DNA of 10,722 nt from contig JAJYJR010000142.1 in NCBI GenBank assembly GCA_021789355.1, positions 1-10,722 on the forward strand, given 5' to 3'. A model generated the notes under the pieces. That model saw only the letters and a list, made by a program, of their open reading frames with translations. It was not told the origin of the DNA and made no database searches. The stretch is from Chloroflexota bacterium (GTDB lineage Bacteria > Chloroflexota > Limnocylindria > Limnocylindrales > CSP1-4). Of the stretch, positions 8,743-10,722 are shown piece after piece. Positions within the stretch are counted from its first letter, which is position 1. Each line of letters begins with the position of its first letter. The position numbers and the translations under genes are program-made.

Positions 8743-10142
8743 CAGCGTCCATCCAGTGCGGCCGGGATCGTCCGGAGCAGGATTGTGAAGTCGAGCCAGA
8801 GCGACCAGCGGTCGATGTAGCTGAGGTCGAGGATGGCCCGCTGCTCGAAGTCGTCGTCGCGGCGGGCCGAGACCTGCCAGAGCCCGGTCATCCCCGGCTT
8901 CATCGACAGGCGGCGGCGGTGCCAGACGTCGTACGCCTCCACCTCGCGGGGCAGCGCGGGCCGAGGCCCGACCAGGCTCATCGCGCCATCCAGCACGTTC
9001 AGGAGTTGCGGCAGCTCGTCGAGGCTCGTCTGCCGTAGGAACCCGCCAGTACGCGTCACGCGAGGGTCATGCGTCATCTTGAACATCGGGCCCCGCGTCT
9101 CGCTCAGGGCCGCCAGTTCGGGAAGCCGTTCATCGGCACCCGGGACCATCGTTCGGAACTTCAGCATCTCGAACGGCCGCCCATGCAGGCCCACCCGTGT
9201 CTGCCGGTATAGGACCGGGCCACCGTCGCGCAGCCGGATCGCAAGGGCGATCGCGGCGAAGACCGGGCTGAGCAGGACGAGCAGGACGCCCGACACCGCG
9301 ATGTCCACACCCCGCTTCATCGCCAGGGCGAGTATCCGGTCCGGCCCGGAGACCAGCGAGTAGACGGGGGTCCCGTCGAGTTCCTCGACGTGCCCGATCG
9401 CGAACGGCCGCTCGAGCACGTCCATGGGCACCCGGACGATCTTGCCCTCCTCCTCGCAGACCTGCGCGATCGCGTCGATCAGGTTCCACTGGGTGAACGG
9501 CAGGCAGACCGCCACCTCGTCCACCACGTCACCGTGCAGGATCTCCTCGAGGCGGTCGAGGCCGCCAAGGTAGCGCCAGCGCGGTGCCGGGGAGAAGGCC
9601 GGATCGTCGTCCAGGAAGCCCATCACCCGCAGGCCGAGGGTTCGGTGCTCCTCCAGCTTCTGCGCGAACGCCTGCCCGCGGGTTCCGCCACCCAGCACGA
9701 GGACGAACCGCACGTTGCGACCGCGGCGACGCTGCCACTGGAACGCCCAGCGCAGCGCGGCCCGGGTCCCGAGGGTGGTCAGTGCCTGGATCGGGAAGAG
9801 AAACAGCAGGTAGAGGCGGCTGACGTCGGGGAGCTTGAACCAGAAGAGGACGCTCAGCGAGATCAGCGCCATCGCGGCGGTGGCGCGGGCGATGTCGACC
9901 GCCTCGGTCACCAGCGACCAGCGGGCGCGCGGCCGGTAGAGGCCGTTGAGCGTGAGCAGCGCCACCCAGACGATCGTGTAGACGATCAGGAAGGCGAGCG
10001 GCTGGGGGAGCGCGTCGCGCCAGAAGGTCGGCCACGTGGGTCCGAAGCGCACCGCGGAGAGCACGATCGCGACGACCACCGCAACGCCCGCGTCCGCGAG
10101 CATCAGCAGCGCTCGAAGCTCGGCCCCGTACCGTCTGATCAT
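8742..10142 (-). CDS. Polyprenyl-phosphate hexose-1-phosphate transferase (WbaP/exopolysaccharide initiating family)
   Basis: Membrane enzyme expected to transfer a sugar-1-phosphate from a UDP-sugar to undecaprenyl phosphate, the first step of chain assembly. The 466-residue product has four hydrophobic N-terminal segments (about 12-32, 48-66, 86-103, 109-126), then a cytoplasmic Rossmann-like domain (VLVLGGGTRGQAFA, 147-160; FLDDD, 176-180) and the C-terminal catalytic bacterial sugar-transferase domain. This has KRGVDIAVSG (276-285), a hydrophobic re-entrant hairpin (282-303), LKFRTM (327-332), the catalytic Asp-Glu in SLDELPQLLNV (D375, E376), SLVGPRPALPRE (389-400) and KPGMTGLWQVS (415-425). 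Architecture and length match the full-length WbaP/WcaJ-type family. ATG 10142 is the only reasonable start; no good Shine-Dalgarno lies close by (a GGGGGAT run is about 16 bases away). The sugar (glucose, galactose or other) cannot be read from sequence. It is translationally coupled to the FkbM-like gene. Confidence 0.93.
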   Translation of the reverse strand: MIRRYGAELRALLMLADAGVAVVVAIVLSAVRFGPTWPTFWRDALPQPLAFLIVYTIVWVALLTLNGLYRPRARWSLVTEAVDIARATAAMALISLSVLFWFKLPDVSRLYLLFLFPIQALTTLGTRAALRWAFQWQRRRGRNVRFVLVLGGGTRGQAFAQKLEEHRTLGLRVMGFLDDDPAFSPAPRWRYLGGLDRLEEILHGDVVDEVAVCLPFTQWNLIDAIAQVCEEEGKIVRVPMDVLERPFAIGHVEELDGTPVYSLVSGPDRILALAMKRGVDIAVSGVLLVLLSPVFAAIALAIRLRDGGPVLYRQTRVGLHGRPFEMLKFRTMVPGADERLPELAALSETRGPMFKMTHDPRVTRTGGFLRQTSLDELPQLLNVLDGAMSLVGPRPALPREVEAYDVWHRRRLSMKPGMTGLWQVSARRDDDFEQRAILDLSYIDRWSLWLDFTILLRTIPAALDGR

Positions 10143-10232
10143 GGGATGCGCAGGCTATCCCCCGTGATGGCGCGCTCGCTATGGTACCGAAGCGCTACAA
10201 GCAACTCACGAGGCGCGCTCGTGCGCCGAGCC
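10143..10232 (-). promoter_or_regulatory. Intergenic region upstream of the sugar-transferase gene
   Basis: Ninety bases between the stop of the right-edge gene and the ATG of the initiating sugar transferase, both on the minus strand. It could hold the promoter of the sugar transferase and FkbM-like pair. The best I see on the minus strand is TTGCTT (10204-10199) with CATAGC (10183-10178), 15 bases apart, which is a poor match. An imperfect inverted repeat GCGCT/AGCGC (10172-10176 and 10191-10195) flanks a GGTACC. The two genes might instead be cotranscribed. Confidence 0.2.
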
Positions 10233-10234
10233 TC
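10210..10234 (-). terminator. Possible stem-loop after the right-edge gene
   Basis: GAGGC-GCGC (10210-10218), loop TCGT, then GCGC (10223-10226), a three-base bulge CGA and GCCTC (10230-10234) can form a nine-pair GC-rich stem. It begins inside the stop codon of the minus-strand gene. No strong T run follows on the minus strand (GTGAGTTGCTTG), so it is at best a weak intrinsic terminator and may be only a chance palindrome in GC-rich DNA. Confidence 0.3.
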
Positions 10235-10722
10235 ACTCGTAGCCAAGGTGCGGCAGCACGGTCACGATCTGGTCCCAGGGCGTGGGTCGGCGGTAGGTGT
10301 ACTGGCCGTAGAAGCTCGACGTGATGCCGGCGATATCTCGTCCGCTCGCGTCGCTCGATACTCGCACGACCATGCCGAACCAACCGAGACCACCGGTGAG
10401 GCCGTCCGCCCATGCGCGGTAGCGATCCGCGGCCGACGAGTCGCCAGTGTGTTCCGAGACCAGGGCGCACCAGAGCACGGTCGTGTCGTCGAGCGGATGA
10501 GCCCTGGCCCGTGCGTACAGGGTATCGATCGCCGCGTGATCGCCCGACCATGCCCGCACGACGAGTTCGGCGAGCGCGCGAGCATTGAGGTCCGCGATGC
10601 GAGCCGCCAGCACGCCGGCCTGCGCCTGCTCACCGGCGGCGAGCGCGACCTGGAAGGCCACGTCCGGCGAGGTGCGATCCAGCGCTGCCTGGTACACGGC
10701 GGGCCACATGGCCGCACGGGTC
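10233..10722 (-). CDS. Unrecognised protein, C-terminal 162 residues (helical-repeat-like), cut by window edge
   Basis: The reading frame is open from the right edge to a TGA at 10233, so this is probably the C-terminal part of a longer protein; an internal ATG at 10709 exists but there is no sign that it is the true start. The visible part is rich in Ala, Leu and Arg and reads as successive amphipathic helices (for example AFQVALAAGEQAQAGVLAAR, then ALAELVVRAWSGDHAAIDTL, then TTVLWCALVSEHTGDSSAAD), suggesting a TPR-like solenoid. It ends in a distinct tail containing FYGQYTYRRPTPWDQIV and stopping at HLGYE. No catalytic motif or membrane segment is visible. By position next to the initiating transferase it could be the soluble tail of a polysaccharide membrane protein such as an O-antigen ligase/polymerase or GT-C enzyme; that is a guess from context. 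It could equally be a self-contained hypothetical protein. Confidence 0.6.
   Translation of the reverse strand, partial: TRAAMWPAVYQAALDRTSPDVAFQVALAAGEQAQAGVLAARIADLNARALAELVVRAWSGDHAAIDTLYARARAHPLDDTTVLWCALVSEHTGDSSAADRYRAWADGLTGGLGWFGMVVRVSSDASGRDIAGITSSFYGQYTYRRPTPWDQIVTVLPHLGYE

Overview
The window is a high-GC stretch of bacterial DNA that reads as the core of a cell-surface polysaccharide locus. I see nine protein-coding genes and no RNA genes, insertion sequences or CRISPR. The organism cannot be named from the sequence. High GC, GTG/TTG starts and weak Shine-Dalgarno sequences would fit Chloroflexota (for example soil Limnocylindria-like lineages) or Actinomycetota; this is inference only.

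Left block (1-3070, minus strand) is a tight operon read right to left: a WbaZ-like GT4 glycosyltransferase (3070-1940), GDP-mannose 4,6-dehydratase gmd (1943-921, ATGA overlap) and GDP-6-deoxy-4-keto-mannose reductase rmd (from 916, GTG start, cut by the left edge). Gmd plus Rmd convert GDP-mannose to GDP-D-rhamnose, and the glycosyltransferase is a likely consumer of it or of GDP-mannose.

Middle block (3124-5534) holds two further GT4 glycosyltransferases, tail to tail with 8 bases between stop codons. Right of that (5651-7797, plus strand) are wzm and wzt, the permease and ATPase of an ABC exporter for finished polysaccharide; the Wzt carries a C-terminal domain of the type that recognises the capped end of the glycan.

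Right block (10142-7789, minus strand) holds a WbaP-type polyprenyl-phosphate glycosyl-1-phosphate transferase, which would start the chain on the lipid carrier, coupled by TGATG to an FkbM-like putative methyltransferase that overlaps the 3' end of wzt tail to tail. At the right edge is the C-terminal part of an unrecognised helical-repeat protein (10722-10233).

Working model (inference): the PHPT primes undecaprenyl phosphate, three GT4 enzymes build a chain containing D-rhamnose and perhaps mannose, the FkbM-like protein modifies it, and Wzm/Wzt exports it. The set rmd + gmd + three GTs + wzm + wzt resembles the common polysaccharide antigen (D-rhamnan) cluster of Pseudomonas aeruginosa. 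Base composition is patchy: hand counts give about 68-73% GC in gmd, wzm and the Wzt ATPase domain, but about 52-63% across the Wzt C-terminal domain and the FkbM-like gene, suggesting that the substrate-specific part was exchanged.
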